From Gymnopilus junonius (lineage: Eukaryota > Basidiomycota > Agaricomycetes > Agaricales > Galerinaceae), in assembly GCA_015501075.1 (NCBI GenBank), contig JADNYJ010000129.1, positions 1-64,000 of the forward strand: DNA of 64,000 bases, written 5' to 3'. The translations under genes were made by a program, and so were the position numbers. Below, piece by piece: positions 10,791-21,894 of this stretch (positions are counted from its first letter, which is position 1; each line of letters opens with the position of its first letter). Under the pieces are notes generated by a model, which worked only from the letters and a program-made list of their open reading frames with translations, was not told the DNA's origin and made no database searches.

Positions 10791-12445
10791 TTAGATATAT
10801 GAAGACACATGATTGGTCGTGATAAATAGTATGATCATAATAAAGAAGGCCATAGGAAGGTCTTTCCTGGTTGTTAATCCTACAGTTTCTACTGCACCTG
10901 ACGTCGATGTCGAATTATTGATTGTTGTATTGTTAGTCGAACTTGTTGAAGTAGATACGTTGGTTCTATTTCGCGCATTGTGCAAGAAGAGTACATGTCA
11001 CAAATAAAGAACATAGGTTATGTGTATCAAGAAGTATAAGAAGGAATGACGGGATAGGAAAGAATGTGATCTAAAAGATGACTTACGAGGCTACACCATT
11101 GAGTATATCTGCAGCCTGGAAACCCTGGCCAATGTTGACGAAGTCCAACAAGAGAAATTGTGGATTGCGATTGGCACCGCTGAGCGGCACACATCCGTCA
11201 ACATTGGCTTGAATTCTACTAAAGGCATTAATAGGTATGGAAGAGCGGGTCAAAAGAATGCCGCACGATGATACTGAATTTGTGGTTGGTGCATCGAGGG
11301 GATCGCTAACGATGACACCAGATCCAATAGGGATGATATTCTTGTTGAGCGAATGGTTAATCAAGTAAGAATGGTCGGATGTCGCCAACGGTCCACTAGT
11401 TCGGTCCACTGAACAGGGGAATGTTGCATCAGTCACGCTGAAGGGAGTTTCCCAGATCTAATGGCGAAGCTTGAATATTTTTCATGGCAAACAATACATA
11501 CGGCCCACTCACCATCTCAAACTCTGGCAGAATAAATGGAACCGAGGATGTATCAGCGCCGGCGTCCATGAATACAACCACTCTTGTGCCACTGTCAATT
11601 AGTTCTCCTAACGTTGGCCAATCCGAATTTTTGACAGGAACGGAAGGAGGAATGTATGCCAAAGGTGTGATGCCTGATAATATCACTTTTACCAGAACGT
11701 TGAAAGAAAGCAGAATATATGTACCTGCGGCATCGAAAGCAGGCTTCCAAACCGTGCTGACCGACTGTCCTTCAGGGTTAGTGAAAAGGAATGTCAAAAC
11801 TTCGTTGGGATTGGCATCCAACCAAGATTTCACTGTTGCGAGGTAACTTTCAACAGTTCCGCCATCGAAAAGTAGCTGTAGTCATATTAGATCATGTACA
11901 AGGCAATTCAATCATTTATCATTAACATACACAGCCTAGTGAACTATACATCAATTGAGATTTATTTAATGAGATAGTTAGTACTCACTCGTGTGGCAGA
12001 AGTGCAATTGACCGTCCTCTTGGTTACTGCCTTGACCGCACTCAGTGAGGAGTGATCATCAAAGAGAAAAGACAGACGAACACATGAGATTGAGCTTGGA
12101 GAAGGCGCACTCCGAGGTTAAGCTGAGAAGGTATATCAACCTCCTGATCACGAGCCACTGTTCGGAGCTGAGAAGATGTACACCTATCACATATCAATAC
12201 GAGAACATACAAGCGAAAGGATCACTACTGAAAGCAAAGGAGTCGTGAGCACCGACGACTGTAACGTTCGAGTAGCTGCGTCCACAAAGCTCCGCATGTC
12301 CGTTGCAGACAGTAGCCCTATGGAAACGCTGAGTAAATACTGGGGAAACTGCATAGAATTAAGCCTGCCTCCGTGACGGTATCGCCGAAGAAAGGGCTAT
12401 ACCAAGAGCAGAGACCAAGCTAAGCAATGCAAAGAGTGTGGGCAT
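10791..12445 (-). CDS. Secreted PLC-like phosphodiesterase (PI-PLC X-domain family), probably GPI-anchored
   Basis: Exons spliced from ATG 12445 give a signal peptide (MPTLFALLSLVSALV), RATVCNGHAELCGRSY, then VVGAHDSF (the first catalytic His of the X domain), NLGVRLLQAQSH, the LHFCHTSC motif, WLDANPNEVLTFLF, WPTLGELIDSGTRVVVFMD and LLDFVNIGQG. This order is typical of fungal secreted PLC-like phosphodiesterases with X-domain TIM barrels. The C-terminus is a Ser/Thr/Asn-rich linker followed by a hydrophobic tail (PMAFFIMIILFI), which suggests a GPI-anchor signal. The end is TAA 10791-10793. The first intron is best read as GT near 12403 to AG near 12350, which removes an in-frame TAA. An apparent 5-nt microexon is needed between CHTS and LLFDGG. 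The substrate is unknown. Confidence 0.85.
11931..11935 (-). other. Apparent 5-nt microexon (GCTGT) in the PLC-like gene
   Basis: The exon ending CAC ACG A (donor GTGAGT with TACTAAC branch site) cannot be joined in frame to the next exon (CTA CTT TTC GAT GGC). Inserting GCTGT, which is bounded by TTCACTAG on its left and GTATGT on its right, gives CHTSC-LLFDGG in frame and completes the family motif. The flanking introns are then 53 and 55 nt, normal for this window. Confidence 0.6.
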
Positions 12446-13073
12446 GCTGTGGGAGGCACCAAAAGGAAGGGAGGGAGGGAACCAGAAGCTCACCCAGTCC
12501 GACGTCGTGCGGTGGACTTATAAAGGGATCTCGGAGGTCTATTTGTATCGTGGTAGCTACATCACTTGACAGCCTCCATGTGCCTTTTTCAGGCGACAAA
12601 GAATTCGTAGCAGAGAAAAGAAGCAAAATAGATTTCGTCTCCGTGGTTGCGCTGCCTTCATCATCAACGTGCTTAAACAAGCCACGTGAAGATTCCGCCT
12701 GTTGCTCTTTCGACAACGTTTATAGAAAAGATGCAGTAATGCTCCTTCAACATGGCCTAGGAAGATTCAATTTCGGAGGTCTTGTGGTCTTGGAATCCGG
12801 GGTTTAAAGACATATGATATGTCTTCGCGAATTTAGCGGCTGTCGGTCAAAATCTCAGGTTGGCGTTGAGGAAAAAGCTGTTAGTTCGTCTTTAACTAAA
12901 CAAAATAACAAGAAGCCATAGTTACGTAACTAAATTCAGTGACCACGATCTAGTTAATAAACGTTCATGGAAGGTTGTGTTCAATAAAAGGGCTGCCAAA
13001 AGCCTGATTCAACTCAGGCATATGATGTCTTCAAAATTTATTGCAACTTCAACATAGTTGATATCCAGCCCTA
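12446..13073. other. Intergenic (PLC promoter; 3' flank of F-box gene)
   Basis: No gene is supported. An antisense pair of ORFs (12420-12807) has no recognisable content. The F-box gene end and the PLC promoter occupy the edges. Confidence 0.5.
12517..12525 (-). promoter_or_regulatory. TATA box of the PLC-like gene
   Basis: CTTTATAAG on the minus strand lies about 75 nt upstream of ATG 12445, a suitable distance for a short 5' UTR. Confidence 0.45.
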
Positions 13074-14487
13074 CTACCATGGCTTTCTCCAAGCCACATC
13101 AAACCGAACGAGTTCCCTGTGATCTTCGACTTGAACCGCTAAAAGCCCACGCTCCTGAAGGGTTTGCAACTTCGACGTTATCCTTCTTTCTAGCAGTGCC
13201 GAGTCACATGCCGTTAGCTTTTTTGTTCTGGGAGAAGCAAAGCTGACAGTAATTAGCTGCAGCTTTTGCAGCGGCGAGGGATTACTCTCTGACAAAAATA
13301 TGGCTTCGAAATTTGTCCAAGGGAGCCCTTCAATCCGTTCTAGCCACCCTTCCTGTGAGTCCACATTACCTATGAACAAATGAATAGTTTCCACTGTCGG
13401 GACTAGTTCATTGTCTAAAATGCCAACAATCCACTGAAATTGTTCCTGCAATATGTTAGAATGGTAGTCAAGGATACTAAACCCGAGGGTCAAGTCCTTC
13501 AAAGTGGTAATCTTTCTGAGATCGAAACTAATTTGCCAACGGCGATATTCTATGTTAATCTGAGTTAGTTCTAAATACACTTCATTTGTAGTCATAATAA
13601 AACGTACTGCCAGGAGGTCCAAGAAAAAATAACTTCAGATTTTTGAGATTTTTGAGAGGGAAGGCGGTTTGAGAGAGAAGATATTTGAGGAAAGAGGCAG
13701 AAGAACTGGTGGAACCAACAAGAACAAGAGATGTAAGGCATTCCAGGCTTATCCTAGGCGGGTATTGGAGAGAAAAGAACCCTAATCTCGCGTTTTCATT
13801 GTGAACCCTAAGAGTTCTGGGCATGCATTTCTTGCGTGATTGGGATAGCGATGTTGGTTCCAGGTCTGAAAAATACCTGACATTTAAGGTGTGAATTTGC
13901 TCCAGTTCGCGGAGTAAATCTGGTGGAAATGAGGCAGCAAAGATTGATACTTCCGACAAAGAAGGTAATGAGAAAGCATCCTGAATTGCCATATAGAGAG
14001 GATGGGTGATTTTGGCTACGCTTCTCATCGAAAGGGTTAGGTGCTTGAGTGATGGATATTGGCACATGAGGATGAAACATATGCTAATCTGTTCGTCGTC
14101 GTCGTTCCATTTATGAGCTGTTACTGGTAAATGATGATGTTCGTGGCCAATTCGTAGTATTTCAATATGTTTAAGAATATCAGGATTTCTCGTGATTGTT
14201 TCTGCGAACCGTCTTGCTGAGCTTTCACGATCCAACGTGAAAAGAGACGAAGGTATTCCGACATTCAATGTGATAGTCACCGAGCGAAACTTCAGATTCC
14301 GAAGTAAGTCGTAGAATTGCCTATTGGTGCAGGCAAGTACAGCAACTGATGTGGGGGAGTCGAGCATATACTGATAAGCTATGACGTTCCAGATATCGAA
14401 AGGTAGTGTTGCACTTTCTCTTTGACGTCCCGACAGGGCGTTATGCAGCAAGGGGGCCGCAGTATCTGGCGACGGCGGCGGAAACAT
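13074..14487 (-). CDS. F-box/LRR protein, family A
   Basis: The start is taken at ATG 14487 (MFPPPSPDTAAPLLHN) rather than at the longer ORF start at 14595. Residues about 25-75 form an F-box-like segment (LPFDIWNVIAYQYMLDSPTSVAVLACTNRQFYDLLRNLKFRSV), followed by irregular leucine-rich repeats. One intron near 13575-13612 joins LKLFFLGPPG to LTQINIEYRRWQ. The C-terminal block (ITTLKDLTLGFS, GWLERIEGLPWTNFEAIF) is shared with the gene at 52718-54187 and with relics at 62.6-63.9 kb. F-box proteins bring substrates to SCF ubiquitin ligases, and the LRR part probably binds the substrate, which is unknown here. The suggested intron is only about 37 nt, so the exact splice is uncertain. Confidence 0.75.
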
Positions 14488-15115
14488 AGTAGTTAAGGGA
14501 AGCGCTGGAAGATGGTGTCTTGGCTTTCGTGCTCGAAGATTGACGATAAGATTGACAGAGTGAGGCTGTGTAGCACAACGCGGGAAGGCTGACAAGCGGC
14601 AAAGCCCGCCACCCTTCTGAAATTTCGCAAGGATTTTAACTGCTCAAGCTCAAGCGCTCAGTCAAGAACTTTTAATCATTCTTCCAAACCGCACTCCGTG
14701 GATGAGAAGGAAAAAGAATAAATTCAAGGCAAAAGGCCCTTCGGAACTCAATGCGCAAATACAGCGTCCGAAGCAACTATCACCGGAGAATTGTAATTCC
14801 AACTTGAAGTAATAGAATTTATGTAAAATTCATGGATCGATCACGTTCTTAAAAAATTGTTGACTCCCACCAATCTCAATCTCCTGCCAATCTTCGAAAT
14901 CCAACGACTCTAAGACCCTCTGTAGACTTCAAAATGTAGCGGGAATTTCGAGATTTCTCCCTCCTCCATTTCAGTCAGGTCATCCAAAGCGGAAGTGGAG
15001 TGAGGCGCAATCTTTGCTAAAGTAAGAGTATTTGACCTGATGAACTAATTTCCAGCTGGTTTTTCTATGGAAGAATCACATACACAGTTTAGAACGGTAG
15101 ATAGCATCCTATACA
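14488..15115. other. Intergenic between two minus-strand F-box genes
   Basis: No coding signal was found. The stretch contains the upstream region of the gene ending at 13074 and the 3' flank of the next gene. Confidence 0.5.
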
Positions 15116-16997
15116 TTAAGCACCAATCCGTGTTTCCCTTATCCAATCTAGTCCATGATTTTCTGAAGGGATGGGGTAGCGCCAAAAAGAAAAGTCGTCT
15201 CTACACTCCAACTCTGGCTCGAATGCCTTTGGGTCACCCCGATCGTCGATCGTGACTATGGGAAGCTTGAACAATGGCGTAGGAGCATGATACGCCTCCA
15301 AGTGTTCAACCAATTTTTCCCTGGCGAAGACGAAATGATTGCTGACACTGTTCCCGCTTAGGTATGAAGAGCGAAAACGTTCTGGATGTGCAGGCGTAAT
15401 CGACAGGTGGGCAAGGTCTGGCAAATGAGAGGCAACAGTACTAATCAATACGCCCTATGAAAGGAAAATGAAGTTTTAATACGTTTGAATCCACAATCGA
15501 TGATGATTGAAACTTACTAGTGCGTCGTCCCAAACACTTCCTGACTGTTGGGCAGCAGCGGGAACTCGCAAGTCCTCAGTTGATATGGCCATCGATAAAT
15601 GTTTCAGTCGCCGACAGCTCGAGATGGATGAAATATTATGTTCTCCAAAGCACCAGTAATCTTCAAAGGATGCGTCGATCGTCAAATCTTCCAAAGTTTC
15701 GACGTGTTGATCCAATGTTCCATCCCGGAAGAAAAGAGAAGCGTACTGTTCTGATTGTTCCCGGCTGTTGAAAGCAGGTACCTTCAAAGCCAAGAGTTTG
15801 AGCCCTGGGTAATGTTTTAGATAATCGAGGAAAGAAATAGGGATGGCAGAAACTGAAATTTCCTCCAGATGAATCTTGAGACGCGCCAATTCAATCCATA
15901 TTTCGCTGACTGTTGAGCCAAAAGAGTTCTCTAACGCCGGCTCCTGTATATTTGAGAGATCGAGCGAGGTGAGGTGGATGAGGTGAGGAGAAGTAATTTC
16001 ATCAAGCCTGAATGATAAATTTTTGATTCTCAAATGCCGTAGCTGCAGAAAAGACCCTTGATCCGCACAAAAACGAAGGTAATGATGAAGGCTTGCTGAA
16101 GGGTCAGCGGTCGTTGGCGATGAGTAGTAATGTTGGCGGACGAGCTCGACATTCGTAATCTGGCCGGGCGAAGAGAGCGCGATTGCCTGAGCAAAATTAT
16201 GTAGTGACGCAGAATTGACTTCAGCAGATGAAGGTGTAGAAATTGATATCCGGGAAAGATTTTGAAGAAGGGATAACGGTAGGTCAACTTGAAGATAGTC
16301 CATGTCAATAGTTAAATCCCTGAAAGCCGGAAGCGAATTAAGGGCGTCAATGACAATTGTTTGGCACCAGGCTTCATCACTCTTCGCTGTTGTCCACCTG
16401 GGCGAGTTTAATATGACATGAGAAAAGATCCAGAATCGAAAAAAAATCTATCGCACCTGACAGATTGGAGATTGGACAGAGAAACGATAGCTTTAAATAA
16501 GTACTTCCGTATTTTGTCCTCCGCTGATGCCATCATACCATCTTCCGCAATTGACAAGGCGGGGGGATTATAAGAATCATCCCGCAGCATTTTCGTTCGG
16601 TATACCCATAGAAGGTAATTTAATCTTGGCGACAGAGAACCTAAAACGAGACATCTAGTAGATCTCGAGAAGGGTGTAGATGCTGGGGCCGTAGCTAACA
16701 ATCGAATCATTGAGATGTTGCGCTTCAAGCTCGGCCCTTCATTGTGAAATTTGACGTAAATCGTATGCAGCACTTGGGACTCCAAAATGTGTCCCAAGTG
16801 CTTGCAGACCAGACGCAAATGCCTCCTATCACCCTCTGCTGCCTGCAAGTACATGGAACGATAGGTAAAAAGAAACCACGCTGTTTAATTAAAGCACTCA
16901 CCATGCACGCGACATTCTGTATCAATTCGATTGGGAGAGAAAGCAGATTGGTTATACTGCCATAGGCCTGATTTTCTTGATGAAATTGGTCGACCAT
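15116..16997 (-). CDS. F-box/LRR protein, long form
   Basis: ATG 16997 begins MVDQFHQENQAYGSITNLLSLP. The F-box (LLSLPIELIQNVACM) is split by an intron that ends at CTTGCAG near 16850, continuing AAEGDRRHLRLVCKHLGHILESQVLHTIYV. Two further introns, near 16300-16460 and 15440-15520, join a leucine-rich body (residues about 200-470, many LxxLxL repeats such as LRHLRIKNLSFRL and LTSLDLSNIQ) to the last exon ending WIRETRIGA at 15116. It is probably an SCF substrate receptor. Sequence similarity to the family-A genes is slight, so this is a separate F-box lineage. No frame breaks were seen. Confidence 0.75.
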
Positions 16998-17692
16998 GAT
17001 GATGGTTGTGATCGGAGAGGGTCGGGTATGATATATGATGGAGGAGAGACCGGACTCGGGTTAGAAACCATGACTATTCTTAGAGCCTCCGTATAGTCGC
17101 AGAGCAGAGGGAGAAAAGGTTCAATTATCTGAACACGCTTCTGCTCGCTCCCATGTTGTATAGGTCCGCAGAAGCGAGCAATGGAAAGTGATTAACTGAA
17201 AATCATGCTGCTTTGGAAAGAAATCAGCATGAGCAGACAACCATGGAAAAGCAGGAAATCTTTGGGAGATCTATAGGAAATAGTGACTTGGAGAATATTC
17301 TATGACGAATATTAGAATTCGAACCCTTTGATATCATGAGTCAAGGATCGCTATATGGCTTTTTGCTAGCGCTTGAGGTCTCGTCAAGGTAAAATGCAAA
17401 GAAGTTGGGACACAGTCATCATCATCACAGGTGACAGGTGACCTATCTCAGTCACGCTTCAATTCACTTGGCATCATGGGCAAAAAGGAACCACATGCGA
17501 AAACGAAAGGAACGATGCAAGGGGGCAGGCACCACAGAAGACTCCGACTGTCCCCATCTCTTGTTCTGACTGTCTTGGGTTTCTCATCATCTCTTGTTCG
17601 CTCCTTACTTCCTTGTCTTTTTTTTCCAATTTGCGAGCGCTACAACCAACTTGAACATAGCGGCTCACAAGCCTTCCACTCTTTTAACACAC
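16998..17692. other. Divergent promoter region
   Basis: This stretch lies between the minus-strand F-box gene and the plus-strand membrane-protein gene. No gene is supported. The ORF opening at 17594 begins with TTG, so it is not used as a start. Confidence 0.5.
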
Positions 17693-19082
17693 ATGAGCGT
17701 CAATATTGACGACACAGATCCCGTCATTCAATATTCGGGATCATGGCAAGTGCTCATGAATTCACCTCTGGAATTTGGAGGCGGTGTACACTCCACCACC
17801 CAGACAGGTGCTTCTGCCACCATCACATTCACAGGTATGTTGATGCCAGTCAGTGCATAGAGTACCCGGAGATACACCAACGCGAATGCCGCTTTTTAGG
17901 AACGAGGATCCAACTCTTCTGCACTGTGCCTATGAATAGTGGAACAGAGACCGCCGACTTTACCTTTGACGGCCACACCGGACCACCTCTGAGTCGTGAA
18001 AGCCATCCAGATACAACCTACTATAAAGATGGCTGGTTTGACTCTGGCCCGTTGGCGGATACAGTCCACGTCCTCACGGTCTCAAACGGAGGAGGCTTGA
18101 ACGATGCACCGCTTCAGTTGGATTATTTCTCCATTGCGGGATCCGTCGCCTCTCCAACTCCATCTGCCAGTCCGAACCCTCCTCCAAGTTCACCTACGCC
18201 TTCTCAAGAGGAAAAAACAAAGACCGTCACTGAAGCCGCAGTCCCGTCATCTACGACCAGCAGTGACGGAACGAGCTCAAGTTTAGAAAGATCTTCAAGC
18301 TCATCTACCTTTAGTAGTTCTTCATTTTCCTCGTCGTCATCGGCCAACATATCAGGTATGCCTCAGTGTTCGAAATTATATTGATAGTGGCTTATCGTTG
18401 AAATAGCCTCTACAACATCAAATGGGATCGGAACAGTGCCTATGGTCACCTCCGTACAGTACGTGACCTCCACCGCCGCAAATGGCAGCATCACTGCCGC
18501 AGCGAATGCTCCCGAGAGTGCTCTGCGCTCGTCTTCATCTAGGACATCTGTAGGTGCTATTGTTGGAGGGGTACTTGGTGGTTTTATTCTCGTCCTGCTT
18601 ATCCTTATCCTCCTCCTGTGGCGTCGTCGCAAGACACAACATATAGAACTTAATGATGATGCCGAAAGGAGTCTCAACCGTAAGCTTACTATTGGTGTTT
18701 GGTAACTTATCTGTCTTATTGATATTTCACGGCAGCTCGCAATCCCACTGTTGCTGTTCCTTTCAGGCTTGACACCAATTCTTCCTCAGTATCAAATTCT
18801 GGATCAGGGTCCCGGGAAATGGCGCAAATCAACACGAAGTCCTCTCCGTCCAGGTACATATCCTCGCCAATATCTCCTATGGGCTCGGATAATATTGCCA
18901 CAAGTACTGTTTCCAACAATGCCAGCAACTCCGATGAAAAGGATGCCACTTTCATTTCATCTCCTACGAATCATCCGGCATTAATTTCTCCCTTTTCGGA
19001 TCCTAATCTCCTGGTTGAAGAAGACGCTGGGCCGTTTGTACCTCCACCTTCTTATCAAAGCACCAGGGGCAGCAAGCAATAA
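17693..19082 (+). CDS. Single-pass membrane protein with N-terminal beta-sandwich-like ectodomain
   Basis: ATG 17693 gives MSVNIDDTDPVIQYSGSW. The ectodomain (GGVHSTTQTGASATITFTG, then FCTVPMNSGTETADFTFDG, YYKDGWFDSGPL, LQLDYFSI) resembles the beta-sandwich ectodomains common in Agaricomycete membrane proteins. A Ser/Thr/Pro-rich stalk of about 100 residues follows, then a Gly-rich transmembrane helix (GAIVGGVLGGFILVLLILILLLWRRR at about 18553-18630) and a Ser/Pro-rich cytoplasmic tail ending PSYQSTRGSKQ. Introns fall near 17834-17898, 18355-18404 and 18680-18735. It may be a cell-surface receptor or sensor, but no ligand is known. The gene at 51475 is a clear paralogue with the same start and layout. 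No cleavable signal peptide is visible at either start. Confidence 0.75.
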
Positions 19083-19436
19083 GTTCTTTGGCTTTAAAAA
19101 TGGTGTTGCACTTTCTCCTCGTTCTCCTACGGCCTTCTATAATACAAGCTTTTTTTCGTCCAGATTCAAGGGCTCCGACTTTCGTTCATTCTCATTTGTG
19201 GGACCTGCGTTTGTACTGTGTGCATCTGTCCAGTATTGCTTTTACTTCACCGTTGTAGCTAGGGTTTACTTAGTCGATTATTTGTAAAAAAAAAATGTCG
19301 AAATATATGGTGCCTGAAAGCCAATATTTCGAAAACCAAGGTGGACATCCCACTAATAACTATGCATGCTTCCGTGTTTAACTTTACTTTCAATTTCGGC
19401 TGCGATATTCTAGTGTGGTACATCGGAGGAACCTTT
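19083..19436. other. Convergent 3' flanks
   Basis: This stretch lies between the convergent membrane-protein and Trf4-like genes. A poly(A)-like run (TTTGTAAAAAAAAAATG) occurs at 19282-19298. No gene was seen. Confidence 0.5.
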
Positions 19437-20781
19437 CTATCTGATTTTAGCCATCTTACTTCGCTTCTCAACAAATTTACCAAAATCGCCACCTAAAAAT
19501 TTGCTCAGAACGCTTTCATTTCTGGCGTACATCTTTCGCAACGTTTCCTCTGTCACCAAAGTCTGGTACGCCTCTTGAAAAGAGGCGCGGACATGATTGA
19601 TGGCATAAGCCTTTGTGCCCATATCTATGGAAGAATCTGCTGGGTCGAAAATAGAGAGTAGGTATCGTTGCGTGATAGTATAGCGCGAGTATGGATAATG
19701 TTTGACCTTATAGTAAGGAGTAGGTTCGATACTAATTGCTTTGCCATTGTAGTCGAAGTCGGAACCGTAGAACTTGAGAAATCCTTTTAAAGCGTCGCCG
19801 AAGTCTTCAGGTTTATCTCCTTAAATTTGGTCTGAATTTGTGACGAATTGTATGAGGAACTTGCCGTAGCAAGGCCAGCGATAGAAGGTGATCCCGATCG
19901 CATTGATAATGCTGCAAGAGCTGCATCCAAGGAAGAGATATCTTTGCTAGTATCTCGCGTAATGTTCTTCTTTTTCTTCCACTCCAGATTGACCCATGCG
20001 ACGACCATCCAGACCAAGACGTATGAATTGATACCTCCTGTATAAGTAGTCCCACACCTCCTGATGGACAAGAAAATCTTCACCACCAGAACTAAAGCCT
20101 TGATGATTCCAGTATCCTGCTTGAGCCACTTCTCTACTGCTTTCGTAGCCTTGACGCCATGCTGGTCTGCAGCCGTTAAATCGATCTGTATGCCAGTTAC
20201 TTTATCAATGATTCTGAGCAATGGTACTGAGGCATCCAATACGCTATCGATCTTGCTTGCAAACCTGGAGGAGTGTAGTTTGTAACAGATCGCAGAGAGA
20301 TCCAAGCGAGCCTGACCGATAAACGTATAGGCATGATCGACGGTGAGCACCATATCGATATCAGATGTCGGGAGATAAAGGCCTGTAACGTAAGATCCAA
20401 CTGGGCGAACTGTAGCATTCGTTTTGAAGGAAGTGATAAGACTGGTAAAACGATGGACGAGATCCTTGCGAGTCGCGATTTCCTGGGGAGTAGGTGCCAT
20501 ATACTGAACGAAATCGACGATCTCTTGATGGAGGCTACAAATTCTTTAGCGATATATATATGTTTCCGGGAAAAAACTGACGAGGGTTTCGACGTTGCAG
20601 ATGAATTTAGAGGGGCCCTGCTCTGTAGCCAAGGAGGTCGAGAAGATGAGTTGGTCTTGGCGAAATCTCCGCATGGAGGGATGGGTATTCCTGTATAATC
20701 ATCCTCGCTCTTGGTTCTTGTAGGCAGACCTGCCATGAGATTTTCTTTGAGGCGTACACCTACAGAGCCATAGTAGGACAT
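19437..20781 (-). CDS. Non-canonical poly(A) RNA polymerase, Trf4/Cid14 type
   Basis: ATG 20781 gives MSYYGSVGVRLKENLMAG. An intron near 20525-20575 joins ..PPWLQSRAPLNSS to LHQEIVDFVQYMAPTPQE, the family's entry into the catalytic domain. The nucleotidyltransferase core has GSYVTGLYLPTSDIDMVL (GS and the DxD metal pair), IQIDLTA with the third Asp, and GGINSYVLVWMVVAW from the nucleotide-recognition region. A second intron near 19810-19850 leads into GFLKFYGSDFDYNGKAIS and a conserved C-terminal domain ending MAKIR. Family members add short oligo(A) tails to nuclear RNAs in TRAMP-like complexes and promote exosome decay. At about 430 residues it lacks the long tails of yeast Trf4. No frame breaks are needed. 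Confidence 0.85.
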
Positions 20782-21019
20782 GTCGGGAGGGATGAAGAGA
20801 TGGCTACGACGATAACAGGAGATTGCGGGAGTGGACTATCAGGAGGCACACACCCACGACAATTTTACTAATATTAAAGGCGGAAGAAGTCAGTAAGGAA
20901 GTAGTCATTGCAAAAATATCGAAAGAACCGTGAACGCAAGAATGGAATGGCCTAGCCCATTGATTAAGTTAAAGTTCACTGTCATACTTGTTACAGGAAT
21001 GAGGCGGACACAGATATTA

Positions 21020-21790
21020 TATCACTCCTCAGTCAATAATCCTCTCACTGCGCCTCTTCCTCGCACATCATCTTCGCCAGCGTGTCGTTACCCTTTTCAA
21101 CAGGTGCTCGATGGACCGCAAACGCTGCCTCTTTACCGGCTCTAATAGCCGCGTGTTCGATTTGACCGTCGGCCGTCATAAGAATGCTTTCGACTTTGCC
21201 CTTACCCTTGACAAGACCAGCACTCTATTTGAGGATTCTAATTGCCGATTCGTCAGCTGAGGTGAGGCTACTACAAGTAGTGGCATGAAAGATAACACTC
21301 CCAATTGCGATCAGAGGATATCACGGTGTCAGAGCCAGGTTGATGCCCAATCCACCAGCGCGTGCGCTGAGCGGGAATAGTTGCGGCGTATTAGGGTCAT
21401 TTCCACCAGTTTTGGAGACGTTAATTCGCTCGAGGCGTTCCAATGGCGAAGTCTGACCATCGAAATGATAGATTGTGTGCTAAAATTGCGCCCAATGCTG
21501 CAAAGACGAAAAAAAGGGTGATGAAATTGGTGTAAGAAGAGCCCATGAAGAAGACGGTCATGGACCATGGTCTTGCTCCTGTCGTTCGCTTTTTCCTGGA
21601 TCAACCATCGCCTCCTACTGCCATCCGAAACGTGATTGTAGACTTCTCGCCGCAGCACAGAGAGAGGAGCATACAAGACATAAACATACTCCTTCCTCGA
21701 TGGGAGGTTCGTTTCGACGTCGACTTTGGGCCAAGGAGGAGGTGCTTGAGGATTAGGATAGCGTGCAAAGAATAGGCGATCAAATTTCGT
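21020..21790 (-). pseudogene. Broken partial duplicate of the SNF2 (Lsh/Irc5) gene
   Basis: The segment aligns colinearly with 25240-26945. It holds the gene's last codons (..EEEAQ, TGA at 21045-21047), the GGLG/NLTA helicase block near 21310-21350, and the YAPL..RREVYNH block near 21640-21690. Intron sequence is retained, so this is a DNA copy and not a retrocopy. Three parental stretches are missing, about 25430-25845, 26172-26245 and 26300-26775, so no functional ATPase can be made. The last part keeps an open frame (AGLVKGKGKVES..) and serves as an internal reference for the parental gene. Confidence 0.85.
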
Positions 21791-21833
21791 TGTCGGAGGT
21801 CTAATACTTCACCGTCGGGAGAAACGGCGGAGT

Positions 21834-21840
21834 TTATATA
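21834..21840 (+). promoter_or_regulatory. TATA-like box of the F-box gene at 21895
   Basis: TTATATA lies about 55-60 nt upstream of ATG 21895. Confidence 0.4.
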
Positions 21841-21894
21841 CAAATGACATCTGATGCTGAAGTTTGACATCGCCAGTTGTCCTCTGATCTAATC

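Noticed and set aside
10571..10810. Minus-strand ORF of 79 codons after the PLC gene
   Set aside because: It overlaps the last PLC codons in another frame and lies in the probable 3' UTR.
12350..12410. GC-AG intron (GCAGGC donor) after the PLC signal peptide
   Set aside because: A normal GT-AG intron from GTATAG to CTATGCAG removes the same in-frame stop and gives a good signal peptide.
21545..21775. Plus-strand ORF at the SNF2 duplicate
   Set aside because: It is the antisense shadow of the SNF2-derived pseudogene.
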